Source: an uncultured Cohaesibacter sp. (GTDB lineage Bacteria > Pseudomonadota > Alphaproteobacteria > Rhizobiales > Cohaesibacteraceae). Taken from it: DNA of 64,000 nt. Made by a program: the position numbers and the translations under genes. The stretch covers positions 3,612,501 through 3,676,500 of the forward strand of contig NZ_OY762934.1 of the NCBI RefSeq assembly GCF_963667045.1. The letters run 5' to 3'. Every line of letters begins with the position of its first letter. Position 1 is the stretch's first letter. Under the pieces are notes generated by a model. It did no database searches and was not told the DNA's origin. It worked only from the letters and a program-made list of their open reading frames with translations. Below, piece by piece: positions 27,370 through 35,746 of this stretch.

Positions 27370-28656
27370 CTATTCGCCACGGCTTGCCAGAATGGCCTCT
27401 TCCAGCGTCCTCAGTCCGGTTCGGGTGGTGTTGACGAGGCAGGACATGTTGCCCGGCTGGTGTTTGTTGCCCAGCATCAACTCGTGCGCATGCGGGATCT
27501 GGTCCCAGCTGAAGACATCGGACATGCAAGGGTCGACCTGACGGTTGATGACCATCTGGTTGGCGGCCATGGCCTGTTTGAGGTGGGCAAAGTGAGAGCC
27601 CTGCACGCGCTTCTGGTGCATCCAGAGATAACGGGCGTCCATGGTCAGGTTGAAGCCTGACGTGCCAGCGCAGATGACCACCATCCCGCCGCGCTTGACG
27701 ACGAAGGTCGAGACCGGGATCGTTGCTTCGCCGGGATGCTCGAATACCATGTCGACATTCTTGCCCTTGCCGGTGATGTCCCATATGTCCTTGCCGAACT
27801 TGCGTACTTCGTTGAACCACGTGGCATATTCGGGGGAGTTGACCTTGGGCAACTGGCCCCAGCAGCTGAAGTCCTTGCGGTTGATGACACCCTTGGCGCC
27901 AAGATTCATGACGAAATCGCGCTTGCTCTCATCGGAGATGACGCCAATGGCATTGGCTCCGGCTGCGGCAGCAATCTGTACGCCAAACACGCCAAGGCCT
28001 CCCGAGGCCCCCCAGATCAGCACATTCTGGCCTGGCTTCAGTTCGTGCGGCATGTGGCCGAACATCATGCGGTAGGCGGTGGCGAGTGTCAGCACGTAGC
28101 AGGCGCTTTCTTCCCACGTCAGATGTCTGGGGCGCGGCATCAGCTGTTGGGCCTGCACCTTGGAAAACTGGGCGAAGGAGCCGTCCGGCGTCTCGTAGCC
28201 CCAGATGCGCTGGGTGGGCGAGAACATCGGGTCGCCGCCATTGCATTCCTCGTCGTCGCCGTCGTCCTGATTGCAGTGGATCACGACCTCGTCGCCAACC
28301 TTCCAGTTGCGGACCTTCGATCCGACTGCCCAGACGATGCCAGACGCGTCAGACCCGGCTATGTGGTAGGGCTGCTTGTGCACGTCAAACACCGAGACCG
28401 GCTCACCAAGACCGGCCCAGATGCCGTTGTAGTTGACACCGGCAGCCATGTTGAGCACCAGCACCTCGTGGCTGTCCAGTTTCCATGTCGGGACGACCTC
28501 GAGCTGAAAGGATTTTGTCGGCGGGCCATGACGGTCGCGGCGGATCGTCCAGGCAACCATTTCCTTTGGCACATGGCCCAGAGGCGGGATCTCGCCAATC
28601 TCGTACAGGTCCTTTTTCTCGCCGGTCGTGCCCTGGGCAAGCAGTTCATCGGTCAT
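27370..28656 (-). CDS. ccr: Crotonyl-CoA carboxylase/reductase
   Basis: A 428-residue enzyme of the medium-chain dehydrogenase superfamily that reductively carboxylates crotonyl-CoA to (2S)-ethylmalonyl-CoA using NADPH and CO2, the defining step of the ethylmalonyl-CoA pathway. GVNYNGIWAGLGEP, IAGSDASGIVWAVG, HCNQDDGDDEECNGGDPMFSPTQ (trimmed to the conserved acidic loop around residue 130), IWGASGGLGVFGVQIA and GSHFAHLKQA (His near the CO2 site) are all as in Ccr. Length is standard. GGGAGGAG lies five bases before the ATG at 28656. It diverges from ecm. Confidence 0.95.
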   Translation of the reverse strand: MTDELLAQGTTGEKKDLYEIGEIPPLGHVPKEMVAWTIRRDRHGPPTKSFQLEVVPTWKLDSHEVLVLNMAAGVNYNGIWAGLGEPVSVFDVHKQPYHIAGSDASGIVWAVGSKVRNWKVGDEVVIHCNQDDGDDEECNGGDPMFSPTQRIWGYETPDGSFAQFSKVQAQQLMPRPRHLTWEESACYVLTLATAYRMMFGHMPHELKPGQNVLIWGASGGLGVFGVQIAAAAGANAIGVISDESKRDFVMNLGAKGVINRKDFSCWGQLPKVNSPEYATWFNEVRKFGKDIWDITGKGKNVDMVFEHPGEATIPVSTFVVKRGGMVVICAGTSGFNLTMDARYLWMHQKRVQGSHFAHLKQAMAANQMVINRQVDPCMSDVFSWDQIPHAHELMLGNKHQPGNMSCLVNTTRTGLRTLEEAILASRGE

Positions 28657-28691
28657 TGATGCTCCTCCCGATCTCATCTGTTGTATATCAA

Positions 28692-28706
28692 TGCTGCAAT
28701 GCAGCA
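28692..28706. promoter_or_regulatory. Perfect 15-bp palindrome upstream of ccr
   Basis: TGCTGCA-A-TGCAGCA is a perfect inverted repeat 36-50 bp before the ccr start. It contains CTGC-N3-GCAG, the form I recall for PhaR, the repressor of polyhydroxyalkanoate genes. Position suggests an operator over the ccr promoter. Confidence 0.55.
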
Positions 28707-28725
28707 AAATGGGTGGGAACTGTCG

Positions 28726-28813
28726 CAATTTATGGTGCGTGTGCGAAACTATCCGAAATTATTTGGCCGGAAGATATAAGTCTTATTGCCAATTTGCATT
28801 TTGCGTGTGCGAA
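28726..28813. promoter_or_regulatory. Duplicated CAATTT...TGCGTGTGCGAA element between ccr and ecm
   Basis: TGCGTGTGCGAA occurs at 28736-28747 and again at 28802-28813. Each copy is preceded by CAATTT, four bases before the first copy and six before the second. The second is embedded in ATTTGCATTTTGCG, which also occurs upstream of hbd. The 349-bp divergent gap (28657-29005) otherwise holds the palindrome at 28692-28706 and a GC-rich ecm leader. Confidence 0.55.
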
Positions 28814-29005
28814 GAGAAACTCAGCCGCCAAGAGAGACACTCTCTCCCGACAGCGGTTTGAGCAGGGCCGGTTGCGGGAAGAGAGTGGGAAAAAGCCGTA
28901 ACACCTTGTCTCTATTGAGCTGTCCGGCGTGCCCGGGCAGCCGGGAACAGGGGGTGCTTCCTTGAGGGAAGGGAGCGGGAGCGGCCTTTGCGGGAGGAAC
29001 GCAAG

Positions 29006-31024
29006 ATGACGAGCGAAACAGCTGTAAACCAAAGTATGGAAGCTGCCGGTGTGAAAAAGGCTCCATCCGGCAAGCCAAAGGATCGCCCATGGATCTTTCG
29101 CACCTATGCGGGCCATTCCACGGCGCGGGCATCGAATGCGCTTTACAAGATGAACCTGGCCAAGGGGCAGACTGGCCTTTCGGTGGCCTTCGACCTGCCG
29201 ACCCAGACCGGCTATGATCCGGACCATCCGTTGGCGCGGGGCGAGGTGGGCAAGGTCGGCGTACCGATCGCCAATATTGGCGACATGCGCGAGCTGTTCG
29301 AGCAGATCCCGCTTGAACAGATGAACACCTCGATGACGATCAACGCCACGGCGGCCTGGCTGCTGGCACTCTATATTGCGGTGGCCGACGAGCAGGGCGC
29401 GGACCGGACCAAGCTGGCCGGGACAACGCAGAATGACCTTATCAAGGAATATCTGTCGCGCGGCACCTATGTGTTCCCGCCCAAGCCGTCGTTGAAGCTG
29501 ACCACCGATATCATCGGCTTCACCTATAGCCACATGCCGAAGTTCAACCCGATGAATGTCTGCTCCTATCACTTGCAGGAAGCGGGCGCGACACCGGTGC
29601 AGGAACTGGCCTATGCGCTGTCGACGGCGATTGCCGTGCTCGATGCGGTCAAGGCGAGCGGCGTGCTGAGCGAGGAGGATTTCCCCGAGGCTGTGGGGCG
29701 TATTTCCTTCTTTGTCAACGCGGGCATGCGCTTTGTGACCGAGATCTGCAAGATGCGCGCCTTTGCGGAGTTGTGGGACGAGATCTGTCATGAACGCTAT
29801 GGGGTGGAGGAGGAGAAATACCGCCGCTTTCGCTATGGGGTTCAGGTCAACTCGCTGGGGCTCACCGAGCAGCAGCCGGAAAACAATGTCTACCGCATTC
29901 TGATCGAGATGCTGGCTGTGGTCCTGTCCAAGAATGCCCGCGCTCGAGCGGTCCAGCTGCCCGCCTGGAACGAGGCGCTTGGCTTGCCGCGTCCGTGGGA
30001 TCAGCAGTGGTCCCTGCGCATGCAGCAGATCATGGCGTTCGAGACCGACCTGTTGGAATATGGCGATCTGTTCGATGGTTCGTCGGTAATCGACGCCAAG
30101 GTGCGGGCGCTGAAGGCCGAGGCGCGCGAGGAAATGGTGCGGATCGAGGAAATGGGCGGGGCGATTTCGGCCATTGAATCGAGTTACATGAAACAGAAAC
30201 TGGTGGAATCCAACGCCAGGCGCCTCGAGGGGATCGAGAGCGGCGAGCAGATCCTTGTCGGCGTCAACAAATATCAGGAAAGCGAGCCATCGCCGCTTTC
30301 CTCGGGTGAAGACAGTGGCATCCTGACCGTTGATCCGGCGGTGGAAGAGGAAGCGATTGCCAAGATCAAGGCATGGCGCGAGACGCGCGATGGGTTGGCC
30401 GTCGAGGATGCCCTGACCGCCCTCAGCGAGGCCGCCAAGGCCGGGGCCAACATCATGGAACCATCGATCGCCTGCGCCAAGGCCGGAGTGACCACAGGTG
30501 AGTGGGCAGCGGTTCTGCGCGACGTGTTTGGCGAATATCGTGCCCCGACCGGGGTCGGCAAGGCCGCCCGTACCGATGGTGATGACCTCACCGATGTCCG
30601 CGAGGCCGTCAATGCGGCGTCCAAGAAACTGGGGCGCCGTTTGAAGATCCTTGTCGGCAAGCCCGGTCTTGACGGACACTCCAACGGGGCCGAACAGATT
30701 GCCGTCAGGGCACGGGATGCGGGTATGGAGGTGGTCTATCAGGGCATTCGCCTGACGCCTGAGCAGATCGTCAACACCGCGCTGGAGGAAGGCGTCCATG
30801 TGGTGGGTCTGTCGATCCTCTCGGGATCGCATCTGGCGCTGGTCGGGGATGTGATGAAGCTGATGAAGGAAGCCGAGCTGGACGATGTGCCGGTGGTTGT
30901 CGGTGGCATCATTCCGCCCGCTGACGAAGCGCAGCTCAAAGGCTATGGCGTGGCGGCGGTCTATACGCCGAAGAACTTTCAGATCAACGAGATCATGAAG
31001 AATATCGCCGAACTTGTGGCGTGA
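29006..31024 (+). CDS. ecm: Ethylmalonyl-CoA mutase (B12-dependent)
   Basis: A 672-residue acyl-CoA mutase that rearranges ethylmalonyl-CoA to methylsuccinyl-CoA. The N-terminal barrel (to about residue 530) contains GLSVAFDLPTQTGYDPDHP and the substrate/cofactor stretch SYHLQEAGATPVQELAYAL. The C-terminal B12 domain (about 545-670) has GLDGHSNGAEQIA, the DxHxxG lower-ligand motif, then LSILSGSH and VVGGIIP. Length and single-chain build fit Ecm. Distinction from methylmalonyl-CoA mutase rests on size and on adjacent ccr and nearby mcd. GGAGGA precedes the ATG at 29006. Confidence 0.93.
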   Translation: MTSETAVNQSMEAAGVKKAPSGKPKDRPWIFRTYAGHSTARASNALYKMNLAKGQTGLSVAFDLPTQTGYDPDHPLARGEVGKVGVPIANIGDMRELFEQIPLEQMNTSMTINATAAWLLALYIAVADEQGADRTKLAGTTQNDLIKEYLSRGTYVFPPKPSLKLTTDIIGFTYSHMPKFNPMNVCSYHLQEAGATPVQELAYALSTAIAVLDAVKASGVLSEEDFPEAVGRISFFVNAGMRFVTEICKMRAFAELWDEICHERYGVEEEKYRRFRYGVQVNSLGLTEQQPENNVYRILIEMLAVVLSKNARARAVQLPAWNEALGLPRPWDQQWSLRMQQIMAFETDLLEYGDLFDGSSVIDAKVRALKAEAREEMVRIEEMGGAISAIESSYMKQKLVESNARRLEGIESGEQILVGVNKYQESEPSPLSSGEDSGILTVDPAVEEEAIAKIKAWRETRDGLAVEDALTALSEAAKAGANIMEPSIACAKAGVTTGEWAAVLRDVFGEYRAPTGVGKAARTDGDDLTDVREAVNAASKKLGRRLKILVGKPGLDGHSNGAEQIAVRARDAGMEVVYQGIRLTPEQIVNTALEEGVHVVGLSILSGSHLALVGDVMKLMKEAELDDVPVVVGGIIPPADEAQLKGYGVAAVYTPKNFQINEIMKNIAELVA

Positions 31025-31050
31025 CTGCATTGGATGCTTGACGAACAATC

Positions 31051-31078
31051 AGGGCCCGACAGGATCGGGCCCTTTTCT
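31051..31078 (+). terminator. Rho-independent terminator after ecm
   Basis: A 9-bp stem AGGGCCCGA / TCGGGCCCT with a five-base loop is followed by TTTCT. It begins 27 bp after the ecm stop codon. Confidence 0.85.
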
Positions 31079-31081
31079 CGT

Positions 31082-32209
31082 TCAGGCGGTCAATTCTTCC
31101 GCAAGAGCCCCTTCAATAAGTGCATAAAGCCCTTTGGGCTGGATTGGTCTGCGGATCCAGCCGCGGAACGGGGCGATGTCCTTCGGTGGCTCATCGGCGG
31201 AAATGGCCAGGACTGGCAGCGCTGCAAGTCCTGGTATTGCCTTGAGATGCTCAAGCAATTCCCAGCCGCTCATGTCTTCCATATGGATGTCGAAAATGGC
31301 GAGATCCGGAGGCGTTCCCGCCAACAGGGCCAGCGCTTCAGCGCCCGTCTGGGCGGCGACCGGCAGATAGCCCAGCGCCTTGAGCAGTTCACCGAGGATC
31401 AGCAGGTTGGTCCTGTTGTCATCGACGATCAGGATCGTTGCCTCATCATGGGGGGGGCGTTCCTGCTCTGGCTGAACGGTGCTTCCGGCTGGGAGAGCCT
31501 GCGTTTCGCGCCGGTTCTCGATCGGCAGCCGGATGTCAAAGCGGGCTCCGTGCGGCTGGTTTTCTGTGGCGGTTATGCTGCCTCCCAGACCGGAGAGAAT
31601 GTGGCGGGCGCTCCAGAGACCAAGTCCCTTGCCGTCGACAGCGTCGTGGCCCGCACCACGATGGTAGGGCTCAAACAGCAGATCAGGGGTATCGCTGCCA
31701 AACCCCGGTCCGGTATCCCAGAGGCTGAGGAGCAGCGCAGAGCGTTCCGGGCCCTGCTGTTCAAGGGAGGCGTTGAGCGTTATTTCCGCTCCGGGCGCAT
31801 ATTTGAGCGCGTTGTCGAGCAGCAGCATCAATGTCCGGTGCAGATAGACCGGTGCCGGGGTCGGCGGATTCGATGCTTCAAGCGCCGGATCAACCGACAG
31901 GGAAAACCGGGTGTCATGGGCATTGGCAAGGACGCCTGCCAGACCTTCGAATTCGGACAGCCAGCGGGTCAGGCTGATCTCATCCTGTTGCGAAGGCTTG
32001 TGAATTTCCGATCCGCCCTCGACCATGGCCATGGCATTGCTGGCCGCGAAATGCAGTGCATCAATGAGCGCGGCTGTCTTGTCCGGATCCGATGAGGCTC
32101 GGATCAAGTCGGTCAGAGACACTATCGCGCTGAGATGTGTGCGCAAATCGTGACGAAAGCTGTCCGTTTTTTGATTTTTTGTTTCGGTATTCAGGCTGTT
32201 TCTTGTCAT
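31082..32209 (-). CDS. Hybrid histidine kinase with C-terminal receiver
   Basis: A 375-residue soluble protein without transmembrane or PAS segments. The phospho-acceptor box is SFRHDLRTHLSAI at residues 17-29, close to the N-terminus, with Thr-His replacing the usual Thr-Pro. The ATPase domain has an N-box (LLLLDNALKYAP), G1 (DTGPGF) and G2 (GKGLGLWSA). A receiver follows at about residue 255, with IVDDN, IFDIHMEDMSG and a late RRPIQP in place of the usual KP. The input signal must come from partner proteins. It is convergent with ecm and divergent from the AEC transporter gene. Confidence 0.85.
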   Translation of the reverse strand: MTRNSLNTETKNQKTDSFRHDLRTHLSAIVSLTDLIRASSDPDKTAALIDALHFAASNAMAMVEGGSEIHKPSQQDEISLTRWLSEFEGLAGVLANAHDTRFSLSVDPALEASNPPTPAPVYLHRTLMLLLDNALKYAPGAEITLNASLEQQGPERSALLLSLWDTGPGFGSDTPDLLFEPYHRGAGHDAVDGKGLGLWSARHILSGLGGSITATENQPHGARFDIRLPIENRRETQALPAGSTVQPEQERPPHDEATILIVDDNRTNLLILGELLKALGYLPVAAQTGAEALALLAGTPPDLAIFDIHMEDMSGWELLEHLKAIPGLAALPVLAISADEPPKDIAPFRGWIRRPIQPKGLYALIEGALAEELTA

Positions 32210-32402
32210 AATCTATGCTATAGGCACACACTGTTGTTCATTAGAGCGCGGTCGTGTGTTTTATGATGCCCTGTATTCTATACAGGTTCCAACACTATTT
32301 TCCTCAACCCGCCTGTCATTTCGGTCTAGGCCCGTTTGTCGCGGGCTTCCTGTTCGTTTCCGGGCACCGTCTCTGCTGATCCCTTCCTTCCGGAGCTTCT
32401 AT

Positions 32403-33359
32403 ATGCTCGATATTTTTAATATTGTCTTTCCCATCTTTGCCCTGATCGCCATCGGCTACGGCCTGATCTTCTCCGGGCTCATCCCGCGGGAAGCGGGCGC
32501 GGCCCTTTCGAAGTTCGTCTTCACTGTGCCGCTACCGCTGACCATGTTCCGGTCTCTGGCAACCGCCAATCTTTCAGAGCAGGCCCCCTGGTCCCTGTGG
32601 GGTGCCTTTTTCCTCTGCCTGTTTGTCATGTTCGGTCTTGGCATGCTGGTCACGCGCACCCTTTTTGGGAGGGAAGGGAGCGTGTTGGCGGTTGCCGGGA
32701 TTTCGGCGGGCTTTTCCAATCTGGTGCTGCTGGGCATTCCGGTCATTTCCTCGGTGTTCGGGCAGGACAAGCTTGTGCCACTGGTCATGCTGCTGACAAT
32801 CCATCTGCCAATCATGACGCTGCTCAGCTCGGTCATGGTCGAGATCTACGCCCGCGAGCCGGGACAGCCGCTCAATTTCGGTGCCATCCTGCTGAAGGTT
32901 GGCAAGGGGTTGATGCGCAACGCCATCATCATCGGCATTCTGGTCGGCGGTGTCTGGGGCTTTCTTGGCCTGCCGATCCCGCATCTGGCGTCTGCGGTCA
33001 TCGACCGGATTGTGCCGATCACCGTGCCTTTGGCGCTGATGGCCATGGGCATGAGCATGCGGGAATACGGCTTGCAGGGCGACATTCTCAATGGTCTGGC
33101 GCTGGCAATCATCAAGACAGTGGCCTTTCCGGCGATGTTCTATCTCGTCACGGCCACTATTCTGCCGTTGCCCAATGAGTGGATCGCCGTGATCCTGCTG
33201 GGGGCTGCCAGCCCGACGGGCGTCAATGCCTATCTGCTGGCCAGCCATTTCGGCGTCGGGCATCGGCTGTCAGCCAACGCGATTTCCCTGTCGGTGCTGG
33301 TCTCTCTGGTGACCTTGCCGTTCTGGATCTCGGTGGCCCATTCGATCATGGGTCAATAG
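32403..33359 (+). CDS. AEC family (auxin efflux carrier-like) transporter
   Basis: A 318-residue inner-membrane protein of about ten helices in two five-helix halves. It opens with MLDIFNIVFPIFALIAIGYG, and later TVPLALMAMGMSM and the near-terminal GAASPTGVNAYLLA are typical. Bacterial members export or import dicarboxylates such as malate or malonate. CGGAGC precedes the ATG at 32403. Its last 14 bases overlap the end of the convergent gluQRS gene. Confidence 0.9.
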   Translation: MLDIFNIVFPIFALIAIGYGLIFSGLIPREAGAALSKFVFTVPLPLTMFRSLATANLSEQAPWSLWGAFFLCLFVMFGLGMLVTRTLFGREGSVLAVAGISAGFSNLVLLGIPVISSVFGQDKLVPLVMLLTIHLPIMTLLSSVMVEIYAREPGQPLNFGAILLKVGKGLMRNAIIIGILVGGVWGFLGLPIPHLASAVIDRIVPITVPLALMAMGMSMREYGLQGDILNGLALAIIKTVAFPAMFYLVTATILPLPNEWIAVILLGAASPTGVNAYLLASHFGVGHRLSANAISLSVLVSLVTLPFWISVAHSIMGQ

Positions 33360-34260
33360 CGGCCGGCTCCTTCGATGCGAAGGCTTCAAGATCGGCGTCG
33401 CTCCAGCGGATCAGGCTTCTGATCTGGTTCGGGGTGACGCCGTCTTGCCTCAGTGCCTTCAGGCTGAGGCTCTGGCGGGATTTGGCCAGTTTCTGCCCGC
33501 CGATATCGGTCAACAACCTGTGATGATGATAGACCGGTGCGGGCAGAGCCAGCATGGTCTGCAACAGACGGTGCAGGCTGGTCGCTGCGTAAAGGTCCTG
33601 ACCACGGACAATGTGTGTGATCCCCTGGGCGGCATCATCAATCACCACCGACAGATGGTAGCTGGTCGGGCAGTCCTTGCGCGCCAGAATGACATCGCCC
33701 CAGACCTCCGGTATGGCGTCGATGCTGGCACGATGCGGATGGCACGGGGAGAGCGGGCCGTTCTCCTGCCAGATGAGGGGGGCGGTGTGCTGTTGCAGGG
33801 CTTTTTGCATGTCGAGCCGCCATGCCACGTCGCCCTTGTCGCTTTCCTTTTCCGACAGCATCGTGCGTGGATAGAGAAATGCGCCGTCCGGATCGCGAGG
33901 CCAGTCCTTGCCGGTTTCGTTCTGCCTGTTGGTAACGGCGGTTTGGATGTCCTTGCGGCTCGCGGTGGAAGGATAGGCGAGCCCCTGCCGCTTCAGGGCT
34001 TCAAGCTGTCCGGCATAAACGGCAAAGCGGCTTGATTGCCGCATGACTGGTTCTTCCCAGTGGATGCCGAGCCAATCAAGATCATCCAGCATCTGCGCAA
34101 CCTTGTCATCGGTGCAGCGGACGGTGTCGATATCCTCGATACGCAGCAGGAAGCGTCCACCAGTCCGTCTCGCCGCCTCGAAATTGAGGAGGGCTGACAG
34201 GGCATGACCCAGATGCAGGGCGCCATTGGGGCTGGGGGCAAAGCGGAAGGTTGTTTGCAT
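33346..34260 (-). CDS. gluQRS: Glutamyl-Q tRNA(Asp) synthetase
   Basis: A 304-residue truncated glutamyl-tRNA synthetase paralogue lacking the anticodon-binding domain. GluQRS attaches glutamate to queuosine in the anticodon of tRNA-Asp. It carries FAPSPNGALHLGHALSAL (HIGH motif), LRIEDID, and the KLAKSR form of the KMSKS motif. The usual zinc-binding cysteines of the GluQ insertion appear to be missing around CTASRKD-like positions (STASRKD here). The ATG at 34260 matches the family start although its ribosome binding site is poor. Confidence 0.9.
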   Translation of the reverse strand: MQTTFRFAPSPNGALHLGHALSALLNFEAARRTGGRFLLRIEDIDTVRCTDDKVAQMLDDLDWLGIHWEEPVMRQSSRFAVYAGQLEALKRQGLAYPSTASRKDIQTAVTNRQNETGKDWPRDPDGAFLYPRTMLSEKESDKGDVAWRLDMQKALQQHTAPLIWQENGPLSPCHPHRASIDAIPEVWGDVILARKDCPTSYHLSVVIDDAAQGITHIVRGQDLYAATSLHRLLQTMLALPAPVYHHHRLLTDIGGQKLAKSRQSLSLKALRQDGVTPNQIRSLIRWSDADLEAFASKEPAAIDP

Positions 34261-34355
34261 GGGGCAGTCAGTGGTCCTGCTGGTGTTGCGCTCCGTATTG
34301 ATAGCCTCTAGATGTGAGGTTCGTCCAGCCATTTGGCTGGTGGAAAGGGAGCGCC

Positions 34356-35000
34356 TTGTTGACCTGTTTGCATAGCCAGAAAGACCTTGATGCCTCGCTC
34401 GCGCGGCTCGTTGTGCTTGACCCTCGCCTTTCCGGGCTGGTGGCCCCCTGCGGAGCGATCGCCTTGCGGCGGCAGCCGGCAGGGCTTGAGGGGCTGTTGC
34501 AGATCATTCTGGCGCAGCAGGTCTCTGTGGCATCGGCGCGGGCCATCTGGCAGAAATTCACCGCCCGGTTTCCCCGCTGCGATACCCGTCTGTTGATGGA
34601 GGCGAGCGAAGAGGATTTGCGCGTCTGCACCCTTTCCCGCCCGAAAATCAGGACCGTGATGCGGATCATGGCTGCGATCAGGGACGGATTTGACCTTGAT
34701 GGTCTGGCTGACGATGAGCCGGAAGTCATCCGTCGGGCCCTCATCGCCCTGCATGGCGTTGGTCCATGGACCGCGGATGTCTATCTGCTGTTCTGCCTCG
34801 GGCGGGCCGATGTGTTTCCCGCTGGCGACCTTGCCCTGCAGGCGGCTGTTGCCGATGCTCTGGGGCTTGATGGTCGTCCTGCAGAAAAGCAGCTGGCCAC
34901 GATGGCTGAGGAGCTCTGGGCACCGGAACGCGGCGCGGCGGCGCATCTGTTCTGGGCGCATTATCGCGTCATGAAAAAAGGGCGCGAAGGCATTCTCTAG
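34356..35000 (+). CDS. DNA-3-methyladenine glycosylase II (AlkA type)
   Basis: A 214-residue helix-hairpin-helix glycosylase that excises alkylated purines. IILAQQVSVASARAIW is the early conserved helix. LHGVGPWTADVYLLFCLGRADVFPAGDLAL (trimmed: LHGVGPWTAD, then PAGD) holds the hairpin and the catalytic Asp. The start is probably TTG at 34356, because GGAAAGGGA lies six bases before it and the N-terminus then matches family length; a GTG at 34314 has no such site. It diverges from gluQRS. Confidence 0.87.
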   Translation: MLTCLHSQKDLDASLARLVVLDPRLSGLVAPCGAIALRRQPAGLEGLLQIILAQQVSVASARAIWQKFTARFPRCDTRLLMEASEEDLRVCTLSRPKIRTVMRIMAAIRDGFDLDGLADDEPEVIRRALIALHGVGPWTADVYLLFCLGRADVFPAGDLALQAAVADALGLDGRPAEKQLATMAEELWAPERGAAAHLFWAHYRVMKKGREGIL

Positions 35001-35011
35001 CCTTCACGCCC
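34973..35011 (-). terminator. Terminator for dsbB inside the end of the glycosylase gene
   Basis: A 12-bp stem with one mismatch (GGGCG-C-GAAGGC / GCCTTC-A-CGCCC) is followed on the - strand by seven T. It begins 28 bp after the dsbB stop codon and lies over the last codons and the stop of the convergent glycosylase gene. Confidence 0.8.
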
Positions 35012-35038
35012 GAAAGGATCATCGCGGCTGGTGGGGGG

Positions 35039-35623
35039 TCAGTCGCGGCCCTTGTGGATGGCCTGCATCCAGTTGCCAAGGAATGGCAGACGGGAGAACA
35101 GGGGGGCGAGCGCGTTTTGGGACAGGAAGGCACCGCACAGCGCGATGATGGCCTCGATGGAGGACAGAACCGCATTCCAGCCGCCGAACGACAGGCCGAG
35201 GATGCGCAACTGGGCCACATCGCAGCTCACGAGCTTGGTGGTGCGCAATTGCGCCAGAAGGTTGGAGGCATCCTTGGTGACCGGCACGGTGTTGGCGCAG
35301 TCATTGGGGCCAAGCCAGAATTGCCATTCGGCACCCGCCTGATAGACGCCTAAACTCGCACCATAAAGCAGAGCCCCGGCCAGCACGATGAAGGCCAGAC
35401 GAATGACAACCGGCGGCAGATTGCGCCAGACCAGCAGCAGAGTGGCCAGTGTGAGCGGGATCAGCGAATAATGTATATGACGCTGGGCGTAGCACAACTG
35501 GCAGGGCAGGTAGCCGCCGATATGTTCAAAGCCCAGCGAGCAGGCGGCGATGAAGAGGGCGCCCAGAAGAAGAAGTGTCACTGCCAGAGCTTGCGGTTTG
35601 CCAATCGGGGCTGTCAGTTTCAT
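35039..35623 (-). CDS. dsbB: DsbB-type disulfide bond formation protein
   Basis: A 194-residue inner-membrane protein with four transmembrane helices that reoxidises DsbA using quinone. The first periplasmic loop has LPCQLCYAQRH (the CxxC pair). The second loop has two cysteines, in NDCANTV and LVSCDVAQL, forming the other redox pair. Length is usual. The ATG at 35623 is chosen over frame-open codons to 35719 because it leads straight into the first membrane helix. Confidence 0.88.
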   Translation of the reverse strand: MKLTAPIGKPQALAVTLLLLGALFIAACSLGFEHIGGYLPCQLCYAQRHIHYSLIPLTLATLLLVWRNLPPVVIRLAFIVLAGALLYGASLGVYQAGAEWQFWLGPNDCANTVPVTKDASNLLAQLRTTKLVSCDVAQLRILGLSFGGWNAVLSSIEAIIALCGAFLSQNALAPLFSRLPFLGNWMQAIHKGRD

Positions 35624-35746
35624 GGAATTAGTCTTTCGGATAGGATCTTGTTCTTTGTCGTTATAGACGAACCATGACCATATTTTGTCAATGATCCTGC
35701 ATGCTGCATATCGTCCCATTGCCGAGCGGGAGGGATCTGCGACGGG

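Noticed and set aside
28857-29005. Cobalamin riboswitch in the ecm leader
   Set aside because: No B12-box-like sequence or matching helices could be seen in the short GC-rich leader.
28730-31048. Very long open frame (~770 codons) antisense to ecm
   Set aside because: It is a by-product of GC-biased codon use; the + strand encodes an unmistakable ethylmalonyl-CoA mutase.
31082-32209. Hybrid kinase next to ecm as a regulator of the ethylmalonyl-CoA pathway
   Set aside because: It is separated from ecm by a terminator, is on the other strand, and has no sensor domain; adjacency alone is not enough.
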